A DNA stretch of 64,000 bases from Glycocaulis alkaliphilus (GCF_004000605.1 NZ_CP018911.1:310001-374000); one strand, 5' to 3'; numbered from the stretch's first letter, positions 18,873 through 30,584 are shown. Program-made: numbers and translations. Notes: generated by a model from the letters alone, not told the origin.

Positions 18873-19845
18873 GCGCCTCCAGCCCCAGCGTCTCGAACAT
18901 CTGCGCATCGCGCGTCAAAGACGGGTTGGGCGTGGTCAGCAGCTCCTCGCCGACGAAGATCGAGCCCGCACCGGCGAGAATGCACAAGGCCTGCAACTCC
19001 CGGCTCATGCCTTCGCGGCCCGCCGACAGACGCACCACCGAGAGCGGCATGATGATCCGGGCGGTGGCGATGGCGCGCACGAAATCAAGCCCGTCCAGCG
19101 GAGCCGACCCGGAAAGCGGCGTGCCCGATACCGGCACCAGATGATTGATCGGCACGCTTTCCGGGTGCGGGTCCAGCCGGGCCAGCTCGGTCAGAAGGCC
19201 AATACGGTCCTCCGCCCCTTCGCCCATGCCGATAATACCGCCGCAGCACACCTTGATGCCCGCGCTGCGTACCCGTGCAAGCGTCTCTATCCGGTCCTCC
19301 CAGGTGCGGGTGGTGATGATCTTTTCGTAGTATTCCGGCGAGGTATCCAGATTGTGATTGTAATAGTCGAGCCCCGCCTCTTTGAGCCGTTCGGCCTGGC
19401 CCTCTTCCAGCATGCCAAGCGTCATGCAGGTCTCCAGGCCGAGCGCCTTCACGCCTTCAATCATCTCGCAGATTTTCGGCTCGTCGCGTGTCTTTAGCGA
19501 GCGCCAGGCCGCGCCCATGCAAAAACGCGTGGCCCCGCCCGCCTTGGCCGCACGCGCCTTTTCCAGCACCGTATCCGTGTCCATGAGCTTGGACGCTTTA
19601 AGCCCGGTATCGAATTTGGCGGACTGATTGCAATATCCGCAATCTTCTGCGCATCCGCCGGTCTTGATGGAGAGGAGCTGGCTCTTCTGCACCTCGCCAG
19701 CACGGTGATGGAGGCGGTGGATTTCGCCCGCCGCATGCATCAGTTCGGCAAAGGGCGCATCATGGATCGCCTTGACCTCTTCGCGGGACCAGTCAGAACG
19801 GGGCGTGCCCGCAGCGCGAATCGTGTCGATCAGTGAAAGCGTCAT
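18868..19845 (-). CDS. bioB: Biotin synthase
   Basis: 325 residues from the ATG at 19845; a TTG 12 bases upstream is in frame but would sit too close to GAGG. The radical-SAM motif CxxxCxxC is CAEDCGYC in [16 protein letters not shown]. The segments [32 protein letters not shown] and GGIIGMGE are BioB signatures. It inserts sulfur into dethiobiotin using SAM and an auxiliary Fe-S cluster. No other bio gene is in the window. The chosen start is base-paired against the start proposed for the divergent VanZ-like gene, so the two 5' ends overlap by two bases. Confidence 0.95.
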   Translation of the reverse strand: MTLSLIDTIRAAGTPRSDWSREEVKAIHDAPFAELMHAAGEIHRLHHRAGEVQKSQLLSIKTGGCAEDCGYCNQSAKFDTGLKASKLMDTDTVLEKARAAKAGGATRFCMGAAWRSLKTRDEPKICEMIEGVKALGLETCMTLGMLEEGQAERLKEAGLDYYNHNLDTSPEYYEKIITTRTWEDRIETLARVRSAGIKVCCGGIIGMGEGAEDRIGLLTELARLDPHPESVPINHLVPVSGTPLSGSAPLDGLDFVRAIATARIIMPLSVVRLSAGREGMSRELQALCILAGAGSIFVGEELLTTPNPSLTRDAQMFETLGLEAR

Positions 19846-20290
19846 GATGTTGTTCAAATCCTCAAATGGCCGGAGCGCTACATTAGGCGAGGGCGGCAGG
19901 CCGCCTCAAGCGCGTTGGGCGGCCAGGCTGGCAGACGTGTTCAGCCCCTGGTGGGGCTGGCTTTTCCTGATGGCGCTTCTGGCCACCAGCGTCTTCGCCC
20001 TTTGGCCAGGCAATGCCAGCTCGCCCTCAGCGCTGGGCTGGCATGTCGTTCACCATCTCGCCGCCTTCATCATACTGACCATGCTGGGGCGCGCCGCATG
20101 GCCTGGCCTGCGCCGGGTCTGGCTCTTTGCGCTTCTCTGGGCCTATGGCGGGCTGATAGAGCTTCTGCAATCGCTGCCGGTCATCAACCGTTCCATGTCG
20201 CTCTATGACTGGGCCGTGGATGCTGCCGGGATCATGCTGGGCCTTGTTCTGGTCTGGATCGCGGGCCGCCTGGCCGGTGAGCCGTGGTAG
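19844..20290 (+). CDS. VanZ-like integral membrane protein
   Basis: About 148 residues if read from the ATG at 19844; several later starts (for example the GTG at the VFSPWWGW segment) are possible because the N-terminal ~40 residues are not membrane-like. Four hydrophobic segments follow: [43 protein letters not shown] and [15 protein letters not shown]. The pattern with GLIELLQ and a late YDWAVDAAG matches VanZ-family proteins, whose general role is unclear. It overlaps the next gene by 7 bases. The bioB start region opposite argues for a shorter form. Confidence 0.65.
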   Translation: MMLFKSSNGRSATLGEGGRPPQARWAARLADVFSPWWGWLFLMALLATSVFALWPGNASSPSALGWHVVHHLAAFIILTMLGRAAWPGLRRVWLFALLWAYGGLIELLQSLPVINRSMSLYDWAVDAAGIMLGLVLVWIAGRLAGEPW

Positions 20291-21111
20291 AAACCGGACG
20301 CACGCTGCACACACCCTGGCGCGATGGCCCGCCGCGCTTTGCTGTTGGCCTGAAGCCCATACCGCCGGAGAGCTGGCTTGTCCCTGATACACAGGCCGCC
20401 AGCCTGCCGGCGCGCCGCAGCCTGCTGGCGAACCGCGCCCTGACGAGTTTTGAGGCCGCTGCGGCCGGCCCTGCAGCGCGTGAAGCGGCAGCGCGGGCGA
20501 TAGGCCATCTGCAGGACGCTGGCATGGATGCGCCCGAGCTGGCGGAGGGTCTGCCCGCGCTCTGGCAGCTCGCCCATCATGTCAGCGACGATCTGGTGCT
20601 GATGATGCCGGGCAGGGATGGCTGGTATGTGGGCGCGGCAGTGCTCACCTCGCCCACCTTCTTCTCCCTCCCCCATGCCGCGGGAAAGACACTTCACGCA
20701 CTCCACCGGCCCGTCCCCGGCGGGGAGCAGCTGTCCAGCCGGATTGCCCGCGTGTTCGACCATGTCCGCCCCGGACAGGTGCTCGAGCGCTTCAACTGGA
20801 CCCTGCAGGCGGGTGATGACCGATTCACGCCGGATGGCGCGCCCTTGCGCGCACGGGCACTGGCGGCAGAGCCGGGCGACGTAGAAGCCCTCCTGCATGT
20901 GCGGGTAGAGCGCCAGACGATCACGAAGCTGGCGACTAGCGGCGCGGTCCTCTTCACCATCCGTATCTGCCTTGATCCGGTGGCGGCGCTGGACGCAAAA
21001 GAAAAGGCCGCTCTCGGAGCGGCCTGGCACGGTGCGGATGACGCCGCACGCGGCTACAAGAAATGGGCAGTGCTGGACCATCTGGTGGCCACAGCACTGC
21101 CCCTTCCCTGA
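20284..21111 (+). CDS. DUF3445 haem-dependent oxidative N-demethylase-like protein
   Basis: 275 residues. Recognised features are FAVGLKPIPPESWLVPD near the N-terminus, RVFDHVRPGQVLERFNWTLQ in the middle and LHVRVERQTITKLATSGAVLFTIR near the C-terminus. These are the conserved blocks of DUF3445, a family that includes haem-dependent oxidative N-demethylase alpha subunits. No partner subunits (ferredoxin or reductase-like genes) are nearby, so the substrate is unknown. Its first codons overlap the VanZ-like gene, suggesting co-translation. It converges with the symporter gene at 21113. Confidence 0.75.
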   Translation: MVETGRTLHTPWRDGPPRFAVGLKPIPPESWLVPDTQAASLPARRSLLANRALTSFEAAAAGPAAREAAARAIGHLQDAGMDAPELAEGLPALWQLAHHVSDDLVLMMPGRDGWYVGAAVLTSPTFFSLPHAAGKTLHALHRPVPGGEQLSSRIARVFDHVRPGQVLERFNWTLQAGDDRFTPDGAPLRARALAAEPGDVEALLHVRVERQTITKLATSGAVLFTIRICLDPVAALDAKEKAALGAAWHGADDAARGYKKWAVLDHLVATALPLP

Positions 21112-21112
21112 T

Positions 21113-22642
<1,530 letters not shown>

Positions 22643-22732
22643 TCCCGCTCCCCGGAATTTACTGATTTTGGCAAGACCCTAGGCAGGCGCATGCAAGACG
22701 GGAAGCCCCCGCGTGCAAATGGCGCTGAATTT

Positions 22733-23356
22733 CTACGGCGTGCCTGCCGGTTGATACGGCGTGATGGCAAACACGCCCCACGGCCACAGATCATCGTTCA
22801 TGTCGGCCAGATCACTTTGGTTAAGGCGCGGCCAGACCAGCATGACGGGCCCCAGCCCGCCAACGGCCAGCGGATCGCCATCCGCCCTGAGCGCCAGTAT
22901 CGGCTCGTAGCGCGCGATTAGCTCTGCCGGCACCTCGGCCTCGTACCCGTCAAAAGCGGTCAGACGGACGCTGGCCCCCTCCAGCCCGGCGCTGCGCAGC
23001 ACATCAGACAGGCGCGGCCCGTCGAAGACGCGCGGCGCGCTGCCGACGGGAAAGTCCGCCCGTATCTGGCGCCAGCTCATCGCGGTCAGCTCCGGCCGGG
23101 TAAATCCGCGCGCGCCCTGCATCTCGATGCCGTAAATGGCATAGAGGCCCTCATAGGCAACAGGCCGGCTGCCACGATGGTCGCTATCGACCCCGGTGAT
23201 GACCAGAACCACCGGGCCGGTGCGGGCGATCGCGTCTGAGTCCACGCTGTCCCGGCCGCAGCCGGTCAATATCAGACCCGTTGCAAGAATTGTGATGAGG
23301 CCCACAAACCCGGCCAGGGTGATACGCCGAGCGCGTGTCGCAATCTGCCAAGCCAT
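22733..23356 (-). CDS. Molybdopterin-domain-like lipoprotein
   Basis: 207 residues. An N-terminal membrane signal (about residues 14-34) ends in a lipobox-like LTGC, so the protein is probably a periplasm-facing lipoprotein. The C-terminal half (RPELTAMSWRQIRADFP, then RLSDVLRSAGLEGASVRLTAFDGYEAEVP and GPVMLVWPR) resembles a stripped-down oxidoreductase molybdopterin-binding (sulfite-oxidase type) domain. The conserved molybdenum-ligand cysteine of true sulfite oxidases is not obvious, so it may bind a ligand without redox chemistry. Function unknown. It lies 62 bases downstream of the hydrolase gene on the same strand and may be cotranscribed with it. Confidence 0.6.
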   Translation of the reverse strand: MAWQIATRARRITLAGFVGLITILATGLILTGCGRDSVDSDAIARTGPVVLVITGVDSDHRGSRPVAYEGLYAIYGIEMQGARGFTRPELTAMSWRQIRADFPVGSAPRVFDGPRLSDVLRSAGLEGASVRLTAFDGYEAEVPAELIARYEPILALRADGDPLAVGGLGPVMLVWPRLNQSDLADMNDDLWPWGVFAITPYQPAGTP

Positions 23357-23418
23357 CCGGTCTTCCCCTGTCGTGTCTGTCCCGGTGGGGCCACCATGCG
23401 CGAGTGCGCGGCGAAACG

Positions 23419-24255
23419 CTAGTGTGCAGCGCCCTGCAGGCTCGCGCGGAGGCGGGCTGCGAACCAGTCATGGGCAAAGGCTGTGCCCGCCTCATCATGA
23501 CGCACGCGCGGATCGAATGGCTCATCAGGGGCGTCAAAGGCATGGGTCAGGCCATCGAGCACCTGCCATTCAATCTGCGCGCCGTCTTCGCTCTGCCATG
23601 TGAACATGTCGGCGCAGGCACCCGGATTGGCGATCATGTCATCAGCGGCCAGAAGGGCGTGGACGGGCGGAGAGGCAGTCAGGGCGTGGCGATGCACCCG
23701 GCTGAGAAAGCCGCACCACGGATAGACCAGCATGACCGAGTGAACACCTTCCAGCGCATTGTCCGGCATCGCGTCCATCCCGCCGGGCGGCGCGCCGTCA
23801 TGGGCCAGCGTCAACGTGTCCAGCAAGGTCCAGCCGCCATGGCTCCAGCCGATGAGGGCCAGCCGGGAGGCATCAATGCCGGGCAGTGACCGGGCATGGG
23901 CGAGGGCGGCAACAACATCACCCGCCCGTTCATCGCCCCGCATCCGCGCAGCGGTACATACCGTCAGGCGGGCGCCCATCCGGCCAATTCCGCGAGCCGC
24001 GTGGGAGTCCACGATCAGCGCGGCTACTCCCGCCTCATTGGCAATGGCGGCGTAGTCATGCTGGACGGAGATCACCCCGCCGCAGCCGGAAAACATCAGC
24101 ACCGCCGGGACAGGTTCCGAGGTGTCTTGAGGCATCTGAACGCTGATATACGGCTCCAGCATGGCGATCCGCTGTTCAAGCGTATCAGGCGCATTGCTGC
24201 AGGCCGCCAGCAGCAGTGCGGTGAGCGCCAGAATGGCGGCCCGCCAGACCATCAA
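23419..24255 (-). CDS. Alpha/beta hydrolase lipoprotein, dienelactone-hydrolase type
   Basis: 278 residues. The start [21 protein letters not shown] is a lipoprotein signal with lipobox LAAC. The core shows VLMFSGCGG (oxyanion strand) and the nucleophile elbow IGWSHGGW, with serine where classical dienelactone hydrolases have cysteine. A late Asp and the His of the GLTHAFD segment could complete the triad. Substrate unknown. The ATG overlaps the purH stop by 4 bases, so it is translated as the last part of the purH operon. Confidence 0.8.
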   Translation of the reverse strand: MMVWRAAILALTALLLAACSNAPDTLEQRIAMLEPYISVQMPQDTSEPVPAVLMFSGCGGVISVQHDYAAIANEAGVAALIVDSHAARGIGRMGARLTVCTAARMRGDERAGDVVAALAHARSLPGIDASRLALIGWSHGGWTLLDTLTLAHDGAPPGGMDAMPDNALEGVHSVMLVYPWCGFLSRVHRHALTASPPVHALLAADDMIANPGACADMFTWQSEDGAQIEWQVLDGLTHAFDAPDEPFDPRVRHDEAGTAFAHDWFAARLRASLQGAAH

Positions 24256-25847
24256 TGCCGGAAATGGCGCATGCCGGTGAAGACCATGGCAAGGCCGGCC
24301 TCATTGGCGGCTTTGATCACTTCCTCATCGCGGATCGAGCCGCCCGGCTGGATGATGGCCGTGGCACCGGCCTCAATGGCCGCGTTCAGCCCGTCGGCAA
24401 ACGGGAAGAAGGCGTCCGACGCGCACACAGAGCCGCGCGTGCGCGGTTCGTCCCAGCCATTTTCCTGTGCGGCGAGCTCGGCTTTGCGCGCCGCCAGTAC
24501 CGCCGCATCCAGCCGGCTGGTCTGGCCCATGCCGATGCCGGAGGTGGTGCCGCCCTTGGCGTAGACAATGGCATTAGACTTCACATGCTTGACCACCCGC
24601 CAGGCAAACAGGAGATCGGCCAGCTCGGTTTCGCTCGGCGCGCGCTCGGTGACGGTTTTGAGATCCTTGGCCAGCACATGGCCGGTATCGCGCGACTGGA
24701 CCAGCAGGCCGCCCGCCACCGATTTGACCATCCATGCGGCCTGCGCAGGATCGGCGAGACCATTTGTCACCAGTACGCGGACATTCTTCTTCGCCGCCAG
24801 GACTTCCATTGCCGCATCATCGGCTTCCGGCGCGATCACCACTTCAGTGAAGTGCGAGGCGATGAGATCGGCCGTATCGGCATCCAGCTTGCGGTTAAGA
24901 GCGACAATGCCGCCAAACGCGCTGACCGGATCGGCAGCAAACGCACGGTCATAGGCGGTGGCAAGGCTGTCGGCAGCGCTGACCCCGCACGGATTGGCGT
25001 GCTTGACGATGACGCAGGCCGCCTGCTCCTCGGCGTCAAACTCGCTGACCAGTTCAAACGCGGCGTCTGCGTCGGCCAGATTGTTGTAGGACAGCTCCTT
25101 GCCCTGCAGCTGCCTGGCCGAAACAATGCCGGGCCGCGGCGCGGGGCTGGCATAGAGGGCCGCGTTCTGGTGCGGGTTCTCGCCATAGCGCAGGCCTTGC
25201 GACAGCGTGCCGCCAATGGCGAAGAAGCGATTGTCGGGCTCTTCCGTCTCGGTCGCCAGCCGCTCGGCAATCGCGCTGTCATAGGCGGCGGTGCGGGCAA
25301 AGGCTTTGGCTGCCAGATGGCGGCGCAGGGCGAGCGTGGTCTGCCCCTCATGCTTTTCCATCTCGCCAATGACCTTCTCCAGATCATCGCCTTCCACGCA
25401 CACGGTGACATTGGCGTGGTTTTTCGCGGCAGCGCGGATCATGGCCGGGCCGCCGACATCGATCTTGGCAATACAGCCATCAATGTCCGCGCCGGAGGCC
25501 ACGGCTTCCTCGAACGGGTAGAGATTGACCATGAGAAGGTCGATGGCCGGAATGCCATGCTCTTCCATCGAAGCGAGATCATCTTCCCGGTCGCGCCGGG
25601 CCAGCAATCCGCCATGAATGCGCGGATGCAGGGTTTTCACCCGCCCGTCCATCATTTCAGGGTATCCGGTGACATCGGCTGCGTCGCGCGCCTCCAGCCC
25701 GGATTCGCGCAAGGTGGCGAGCGTACCGCCGGTGGAGACCAGCTCGACACCCATCTCCGACAGCCTGCGGGCGCGGGCCACCAGGCCGGTCTTGTCCGAT
25801 ACCGAGATCAGCGCACGGCGTACCGGCGCAAGGAATTCATCCGACAT
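24252..25847 (-). CDS. purH: Bifunctional AICAR formyltransferase/IMP cyclohydrolase
   Basis: 531 residues, the standard length. The N-terminal ~200 residues are the MGS-like IMP cyclohydrolase domain ([51 protein letters not shown]). The C-terminal part is the formyltransferase domain, with [25 protein letters not shown] and the ending [17 protein letters not shown]. It performs the last two steps of IMP synthesis. GGAG lies 10 bases before the ATG. It follows the heparinase-like gene by 36 bases on the same strand, part of an rsmB-rpe-heparinase-purH run that recurs in alphaproteobacteria. Confidence 0.96.
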   Translation of the reverse strand: MSDEFLAPVRRALISVSDKTGLVARARRLSEMGVELVSTGGTLATLRESGLEARDAADVTGYPEMMDGRVKTLHPRIHGGLLARRDREDDLASMEEHGIPAIDLLMVNLYPFEEAVASGADIDGCIAKIDVGGPAMIRAAAKNHANVTVCVEGDDLEKVIGEMEKHEGQTTLALRRHLAAKAFARTAAYDSAIAERLATETEEPDNRFFAIGGTLSQGLRYGENPHQNAALYASPAPRPGIVSARQLQGKELSYNNLADADAAFELVSEFDAEEQAACVIVKHANPCGVSAADSLATAYDRAFAADPVSAFGGIVALNRKLDADTADLIASHFTEVVIAPEADDAAMEVLAAKKNVRVLVTNGLADPAQAAWMVKSVAGGLLVQSRDTGHVLAKDLKTVTERAPSETELADLLFAWRVVKHVKSNAIVYAKGGTTSGIGMGQTSRLDAAVLAARKAELAAQENGWDEPRTRGSVCASDAFFPFADGLNAAIEAGATAIIQPGGSIRDEEVIKAANEAGLAMVFTGMRHFRH

Positions 25848-25883
25848 GAGGGGAATGCTCCATACAAATCTGGCGTCTGGCTA

Positions 25884-27626
25884 TCACGCCCCGCCGACGC
25901 GACCAAGGCGCTGGAACGCCCATCTTACACGGTTTGGCGGCCGCTCGCCTCCCCCATACGATTCTGCCTCGCCGGAAATCACCAGCTGGGTGGACCGCAC
26001 TGGCGTGGCACCGCTTGCCAGATAGACCGACCGCTCCAGGCGGACAGGGCCGCCATCTGTGCGGAACCGCCAGCCATCGCCATTGGGCAGGACCAGCAGG
26101 GCGCTAAGGGAATCGCGTGACAGGGATGCCTTCACACCCGGATGCAGATGGAAGCGTATGGCGAAGCTGAGCAGCTTTTCAGGATCATCGGGCGGGCCGT
26201 CCTCGACAGGGCGGTAAATGCCGTCCTCGCCGCGCAGATCGCCGCCATCCACAGCCAGAAACAGGCGCCGGCGTATGCCGACGCCAAATTGTGCCCGGTA
26301 GCCGTCATGACTGGATTCCAGCCACACCCCGACATCTTCTTCATTGCGCCGCGCGCGCACCGGATCCGGCCCGGTCTCGAACCGCTCGCCCAGAAGATTG
26401 CGCTTCCAGCCCGGACGGATGAGACGGGCCGACGATGTCTCTTCAAGCGTCAGCGCAGAATGGGCCGCTGTGGCGCGCACGGCCTCGCGCCAGCCCGGAG
26501 GCTGGTCGTCGCTCCAGCCGCAATTAACAATCAGGCGGCCGCCCGGCGGGGCAAACTCGAACGATAGCGCGCTGGCATGGGCGTTCACCCCGTGCGCGCC
26601 TTTGGCCGGCCCGGCAGCATCGAGAATCACGACCGTGCCGCCTGCTTCCGCCCGGTGATAGCCGGAATGGGGCGCGACATTGAAAGGTTTCACCTTTTCG
26701 CGCCCGCGCATTGCGGTTTCGATGAGCCGCGTTGATCCTTCGCCGCCGCCATGAAAGCTGGCCAAGCCCTTTGGTCCCATGCGGAAGAAGCGGACCCCGC
26801 CTGCCAGCCGGTCCATCGCCCGGTTGATTTCGGTGTCGAGGGTCAGCCCTTGCGCGTTGGCCAGCGTATCGAGCTGCACCAGTGCGGCGAGGATCCGCGC
26901 GCTGGTCAGCGGTGCGCGGCTGATATGGCCGCCATCGGAAAGAATCTGGGCTTTCAGATCGGCTGCCAGCTGGCGTTCACCGGCCTGCCGGGTGCGCTGG
27001 CCCAGCTCCATGCTTATCGCCGCTGCCGTCAGGGCGATAGCAGCGTCAATCCGATCAGCACTGGCAGGCAGGAGTTGCAAGGCGCGCCGCAGCCGCGCCG
27101 CTTGCCGGACGAGGCTTTTCATCCGGGTGTCGCGGGCGCGCCGGTCCTCTCCGCTGTCCAGCAGGGGCAGGACTTGCAGCCAGACATGCACCCGGCGGGC
27201 CAGAATGGCCGGGCTCCAGGCAAAGCTGTTCCACCGGCCAAACCATGACAGCCAGTCATCTATCAGCGTGAGGGCCGCGTCCTGCGCATCGCCCTCGCGC
27301 ACTGCCAGCAAGTCGGGGAGCCATTCAAAGCTGTGCAGCCGCGCAGCAAAGGCGCGCGAGGGCGCTGGCAGGGCCCAGACGCTTTCGCCTGCGGGCACGT
27401 TCAGCGTCTCCCCGCCCAGCGTGAACCGGCCGGCCAGCAGCGCCGCGCCGCGTGCGGCATCGCCGCCGGGCAGCGGTTCAAGCGGGTGAAGCGTGCGCCT
27501 GCCCGCGCCGCCTGACAGAGACAACATGCGGTAGGGTGGCAGGAAATTGGCAAAATCGGAAAACTCGCGGCGCATCGCGCCAAGGGCGGCCTGACCTATA
27601 TCCCGGCTGGTGACGAGAGTGCCCAT
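25884..27626 (-). CDS. Heparinase II/III family protein
   Basis: 580 residues from the ATG at 27626, 11 bases after rpe; the frame is open to 27719 but that part lies inside rpe. The N-terminal half is alpha-helical (alginate-lyase-like toroid) and the C-terminal half is the beta-rich heparinase II/III domain. Recognisable pieces are WLSWFGRWNSFAWSPAILARR, SFHGGGEGSTRLIETA and GYHRAEAGGTVVILDAAGP. No signal peptide is seen, which is odd for a polysaccharide lyase and usual for this conserved alphaproteobacterial version, whose substrate is not known. It is cotranscribed with rpe and purH. Confidence 0.85.
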   Translation of the reverse strand: MGTLVTSRDIGQAALGAMRREFSDFANFLPPYRMLSLSGGAGRRTLHPLEPLPGGDAARGAALLAGRFTLGGETLNVPAGESVWALPAPSRAFAARLHSFEWLPDLLAVREGDAQDAALTLIDDWLSWFGRWNSFAWSPAILARRVHVWLQVLPLLDSGEDRRARDTRMKSLVRQAARLRRALQLLPASADRIDAAIALTAAAISMELGQRTRQAGERQLAADLKAQILSDGGHISRAPLTSARILAALVQLDTLANAQGLTLDTEINRAMDRLAGGVRFFRMGPKGLASFHGGGEGSTRLIETAMRGREKVKPFNVAPHSGYHRAEAGGTVVILDAAGPAKGAHGVNAHASALSFEFAPPGGRLIVNCGWSDDQPPGWREAVRATAAHSALTLEETSSARLIRPGWKRNLLGERFETGPDPVRARRNEEDVGVWLESSHDGYRAQFGVGIRRRLFLAVDGGDLRGEDGIYRPVEDGPPDDPEKLLSFAIRFHLHPGVKASLSRDSLSALLVLPNGDGWRFRTDGGPVRLERSVYLASGATPVRSTQLVISGEAESYGGGERPPNRVRWAFQRLGRVGGA

Positions 27627-27636
27627 GGGCGCTGTG

Positions 27637-28311
27637 TCAGCCTCCGCGCAGAGCTTTGATATTGGCCGCGTAGCGTGCCGGTCCGCCGGTGAAAACGGCA
27701 GAGCCCGCCACCAGCGCATCCGCGCCCGCGTCCACGCATTGCCGGGCGGTCTCAGGGTTCACCCCGCCATCGACCTCGATCAGCGTGCCGCAGCCGGCTG
27801 CATCGATCAGGCTGCGCAGCGCCTCGATCTTCTTCAGCTGGCTGGCAATGAAGCTCTGCCCGCCAAAGCCGGGATTGACGCTCATCACCAGCACCAGATC
27901 CAGATCCTCGATCACAGGCGCCAGTATTTCCGCTGGCGTGGCCGGGTTCAGCGCCGCACCGGCCTTCACGCCGTGCGATTTGATCGTCTGGATGGTGCGG
28001 TGGAAGTGCGGCCCGGCTTCCGGGTGGGCGGTAATCATGTCCGCGCCCGCATCGGCAAACTGGGCGATATAGGGATCGACCGGCGAGATCATCAGATGCA
28101 CGTCGAAAGGCTTTCTCGACCAGGGGCGCAGCGCCTTCACCACGGCCGGGCCAATGGTGAGGTTGGGCACGAAGTGCCCGTCCATCACATCGACATGGAT
28201 CCAGTCGGCCCCCGCCTCGTCTATAGCCTTCACTTCTTCGCCCAGCCGGGCGAAGTCCGCAGAGAGGATAGAGGGTGAAATCTTGACCGTGCGCGCCATG
28301 GTAACGGGCAT
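27637..28311 (-). CDS. rpe: Ribulose-phosphate 3-epimerase
   Basis: 224 residues from the ATG at 28311; an in-frame ATG at 28299 ([17 protein letters not shown]) is an equally possible start, and a G-rich stretch before 28311 tips the choice. The TIM barrel shows [27 protein letters not shown] (metal-binding His and Asp), [18 protein letters not shown] and EVDGGVN. It interconverts ribulose and xylulose 5-phosphates. It stands between rsmB and the heparinase-like gene in the minus-strand operon. Confidence 0.94.
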   Translation of the reverse strand: MPVTMARTVKISPSILSADFARLGEEVKAIDEAGADWIHVDVMDGHFVPNLTIGPAVVKALRPWSRKPFDVHLMISPVDPYIAQFADAGADMITAHPEAGPHFHRTIQTIKSHGVKAGAALNPATPAEILAPVIEDLDLVLVMSVNPGFGGQSFIASQLKKIEALRSLIDAAGCGTLIEVDGGVNPETARQCVDAGADALVAGSAVFTGGPARYAANIKALRGG

Positions 28312-28355
28312 ATCAGCGCCCCCCGTCAAGGGCAAGCTGGCCCTGCCAGTCAGGA

Positions 28356-29681
28356 TTAATCAGGCTTCACCAGCCGTGCGATGAAGAAGCCGTCCAGCCC
28401 GCCTTCGCTTTCCCACATATCCGGCCGCGTGCGCACATCGCCCTCTGGTGTGAGAGCATCGCCAAGACCGGGCAGTTCATCGGCGCTGACGGGTTCGCGG
28501 CGGGCACCCGGCGTGCGGGCCAGGAAGGCTGCGATCTGCGCTTCGCCCTCTTCCGGTTCCAGCGAGCAGGTGCAGTAGACCAGCCGCCCGCCGGGCTTGA
28601 GCATGGCAAACGCATTGTCGAGCAGCTTTGCCTGCAGGGCGGCGAGGTTCGCAATGTCAGCCTCCCCCTTGGACCACGCCACATCGGGGCGGCGGCGCAG
28701 CGTGCCGGTCGCGCTGCACGGCGCGTCCAGCAATACCGCGTCGAGCTTCTGGTCGGGGTGCCAGCTGGTGGCATCGGCGGTGATGATCGTGGCTTTAAGA
28801 CCCGTCCGGACGAGGTTTTGTGTCACGCGTCTCAGGCGTTTCTCCGAGCGATCAACCGCGATGACATCCGCGCCCGCGACCGCCAGCTGCAGCGTCTTGC
28901 CCCCCGGCGCGGCGCAGATATCGGCAATGTGCTCGCCTGCCTTGGGCGCCAGCAGCTTTACCGGCAGGGCGGCGGCTGCGTCCTGCGCCCACCAGTCGCC
29001 GGCCTCGAAGCCGGGCAGCGCCGTGACATCGCCAATGCCGTCCTTGCGCACCGTCCCGGTGGGCAGCAGCGCCCCGCCAATCTCCGCCGCAAAATCTGCC
29101 GCGTCGAAACCGGGCTTTGTGGAGAGGTCCAGCGGCGGGGCACCGGCTCTGGCCAGCGCCATCGCGCGGGCCGTGTCCTCGCCGTAAATCTCGCTCCATC
29201 GCGCACGCAGCCAGTCTGGCAGATCGGCCAGCGGATCGGCTGCCACGAATGCCTCCGCCCCGCGTTCGGACACGCGGCGCAGCACGGCGTTCACCAGCCC
29301 TTTCAGGCGGCGGCCCTCTTCGGCAGCGCCGGTAATCCTGACCCAGCCATCGACCACGGCATGCGGCGGCGTCATCAGCACCAATAGCTCGGCTGAGGCG
29401 AGGGTGAGCACGGCCCGGCCGAACACCTCGCGCGGACGCAAGGGCTTGTCGAGGAAGGTGTTAAACGCCGCTTCCAGCGTGCCCCGGCGGCGGATCGCGG
29501 CAGAGAGGATCGCGCGGGCAAAGGCGCGGTCGCGCGCCTCCATCGCCTTGTAGCCGGGTTGGGCCGACAGCGCGCTATCGAGCGCCGCGCCGTCCGCCTC
29601 CATGGCGAGAAAGGCTTTGAGCGCCGCCTCACGGGCGGTCAGCGGGCGGGGTCTGGGGCGAGTGGCAGGCCTAATTGTCAC
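28356..29681 (-). CDS. rsmB: 16S rRNA (cytosine-967-C5)-methyltransferase
   Basis: 441 residues from a GTG at 29681; the frame is open to 29735, but that part overlaps the DUF2335 gene more deeply. The N-terminal NusB-like domain (residues ~15-150) is followed by a Rossmann methyltransferase domain. The SAM-binding segment is [13 protein letters not shown]. The two catalytic cysteines are in [13 protein letters not shown] and [11 protein letters not shown]. It methylates 16S rRNA at C967. The start overlaps the 3' end of the DUF2335 gene by 11 bases, so rsmB is translated right behind an apparently foreign gene. Confidence 0.92.
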   Translation of the reverse strand: MTIRPATRPRPRPLTAREAALKAFLAMEADGAALDSALSAQPGYKAMEARDRAFARAILSAAIRRRGTLEAAFNTFLDKPLRPREVFGRAVLTLASAELLVLMTPPHAVVDGWVRITGAAEEGRRLKGLVNAVLRRVSERGAEAFVAADPLADLPDWLRARWSEIYGEDTARAMALARAGAPPLDLSTKPGFDAADFAAEIGGALLPTGTVRKDGIGDVTALPGFEAGDWWAQDAAAALPVKLLAPKAGEHIADICAAPGGKTLQLAVAGADVIAVDRSEKRLRRVTQNLVRTGLKATIITADATSWHPDQKLDAVLLDAPCSATGTLRRRPDVAWSKGEADIANLAALQAKLLDNAFAMLKPGGRLVYCTCSLEPEEGEAQIAAFLARTPGARREPVSADELPGLGDALTPEGDVRTRPDMWESEGGLDGFFIARLVKPD

Positions 29682-30156
29682 GCCGCCCAGCAAAAACACG
29701 AGCCATAATCGTTGCTGCTGGAAGGCCTCCAACACCGAGGACGGCGATGGCTACAGGAACAGCCCAACCCGCATCAATCCCATAAAAAGCCGGAACGGCC
29801 TTCATCAATGCGGCGATCGCCAGCGCAAAGAAGCCCAGACCAAACTGGGATATTTGTCCCCAACGGCGAAGACTGCGGGACTGAGCGGCTTCTGCTCGTT
29901 CAATTTCCAATCGATGGTCGCGTTGGGCCACAGCCCCTCGAACAATTTCTCTGAACAGCTCTTCGTCGAGAGCTTTGTAGTCTCGTAACATCGAAGGTGG
30001 TGGATAGGCGCCCGTCGTCATTTCCATCATGCTCATAAGAGCCGGGTTTTGCGCAAGTTGTTCAGCTGTAATGATTTCTCCCGTCTCTGCCGAAAGCTCT
30101 TCACTCAATTTTTCTAAGCCGCGCTTGTCGGCGCTGGCGCTGTGATCGTCATTCAT
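29671..30156 (-). CDS. DUF2335 membrane protein
   Basis: 161 residues. The middle segment YPPPSMLRDYKALDEELFREI, then a charged helix RDHRLEIERAEAAQSRSLRRWGQISQ and two membrane segments (about residues 104-120 and 127-150), are the architecture of DUF2335 membrane proteins. The N-terminal ~60 residues are hydrophilic. The function of the family is unknown. The ATG overlaps the upstream small gene by 4 bases. The base composition is lower in GC than the flanking rsmB and rlmN genes, which indicates transfer. It may be a two-helix membrane effector; that is inference only. Confidence 0.7.
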   Translation of the reverse strand: MNDDHSASADKRGLEKLSEELSAETGEIITAEQLAQNPALMSMMEMTTGAYPPPSMLRDYKALDEELFREIVRGAVAQRDHRLEIERAEAAQSRSLRRWGQISQFGLGFFALAIAALMKAVPAFYGIDAGWAVPVAIAVLGVGGLPAATIMARVFAGRRDN

Positions 30157-30515
30157 TCAGCCTGCTCCAACGGAAGAGAAAGCTGCTCAGAGGCGTTTTG
30201 ATTTTGATTGTAATTTTTTATTATTACAGACAATGCTTTTTTGAATTCAGATGCGTTTCTGTCAATGGAACTGACCGAATTGTATAGTGAGGCATAAAAG
30301 TCATTGGCGAAGTTTTGCCAATCAGATTTACACGATTTGAATTCATCTAATTCTATGTCGAGGTTTAACTGAACGTAGTCAGAGTCCCAACTGTTCATCC
30401 CAACTAGCACGTGGTGGAGGTGGTCGGGACGGCGCCGGTTCGTATGCGTTGCCATTCTTAAAATTCGCAAAGCAGCACGAAGCTCGATATCTTTCGTGTT
30501 TACAGCGGTTGACAT
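30153..30515 (-). CDS. Hypothetical protein, partner of the DUF2335 gene
   Basis: 120 residues from the ATG at 30515, with GGAG 6 bases upstream; a TTG 12 bases earlier is in frame. No family recognised. The protein is soluble and helical in look, with an early segment LRAALRILRMATHTNRRRPDHLHHVLVG and a C-terminal half rich in N, S, K and Q. The gene is strikingly AT-rich (for example 30190-30250) against a high-GC background. It overlaps the DUF2335 gene by 4 bases, so they form a dicistron. A TATACT-like -10 hexamer on the minus strand lies at 30567-30572. Confidence 0.65.
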   Translation of the reverse strand: MSTAVNTKDIELRAALRILRMATHTNRRRPDHLHHVLVGMNSWDSDYVQLNLDIELDEFKSCKSDWQNFANDFYASLYNSVSSIDRNASEFKKALSVIIKNYNQNQNASEQLSLPLEQAE

Positions 30516-30584
30516 GGCAGGCTCCAAACCTCTCGAAGGCGATAGGATTACGCAATTCGATCCCTTAGTATATGGGTAAGCGCG

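Noticed and set aside
24255-26120. 621-codon plus-strand frame opposite purH
   Set aside because: It is antisense to the well-conserved purH. Long open antisense frames are common in high-GC DNA.
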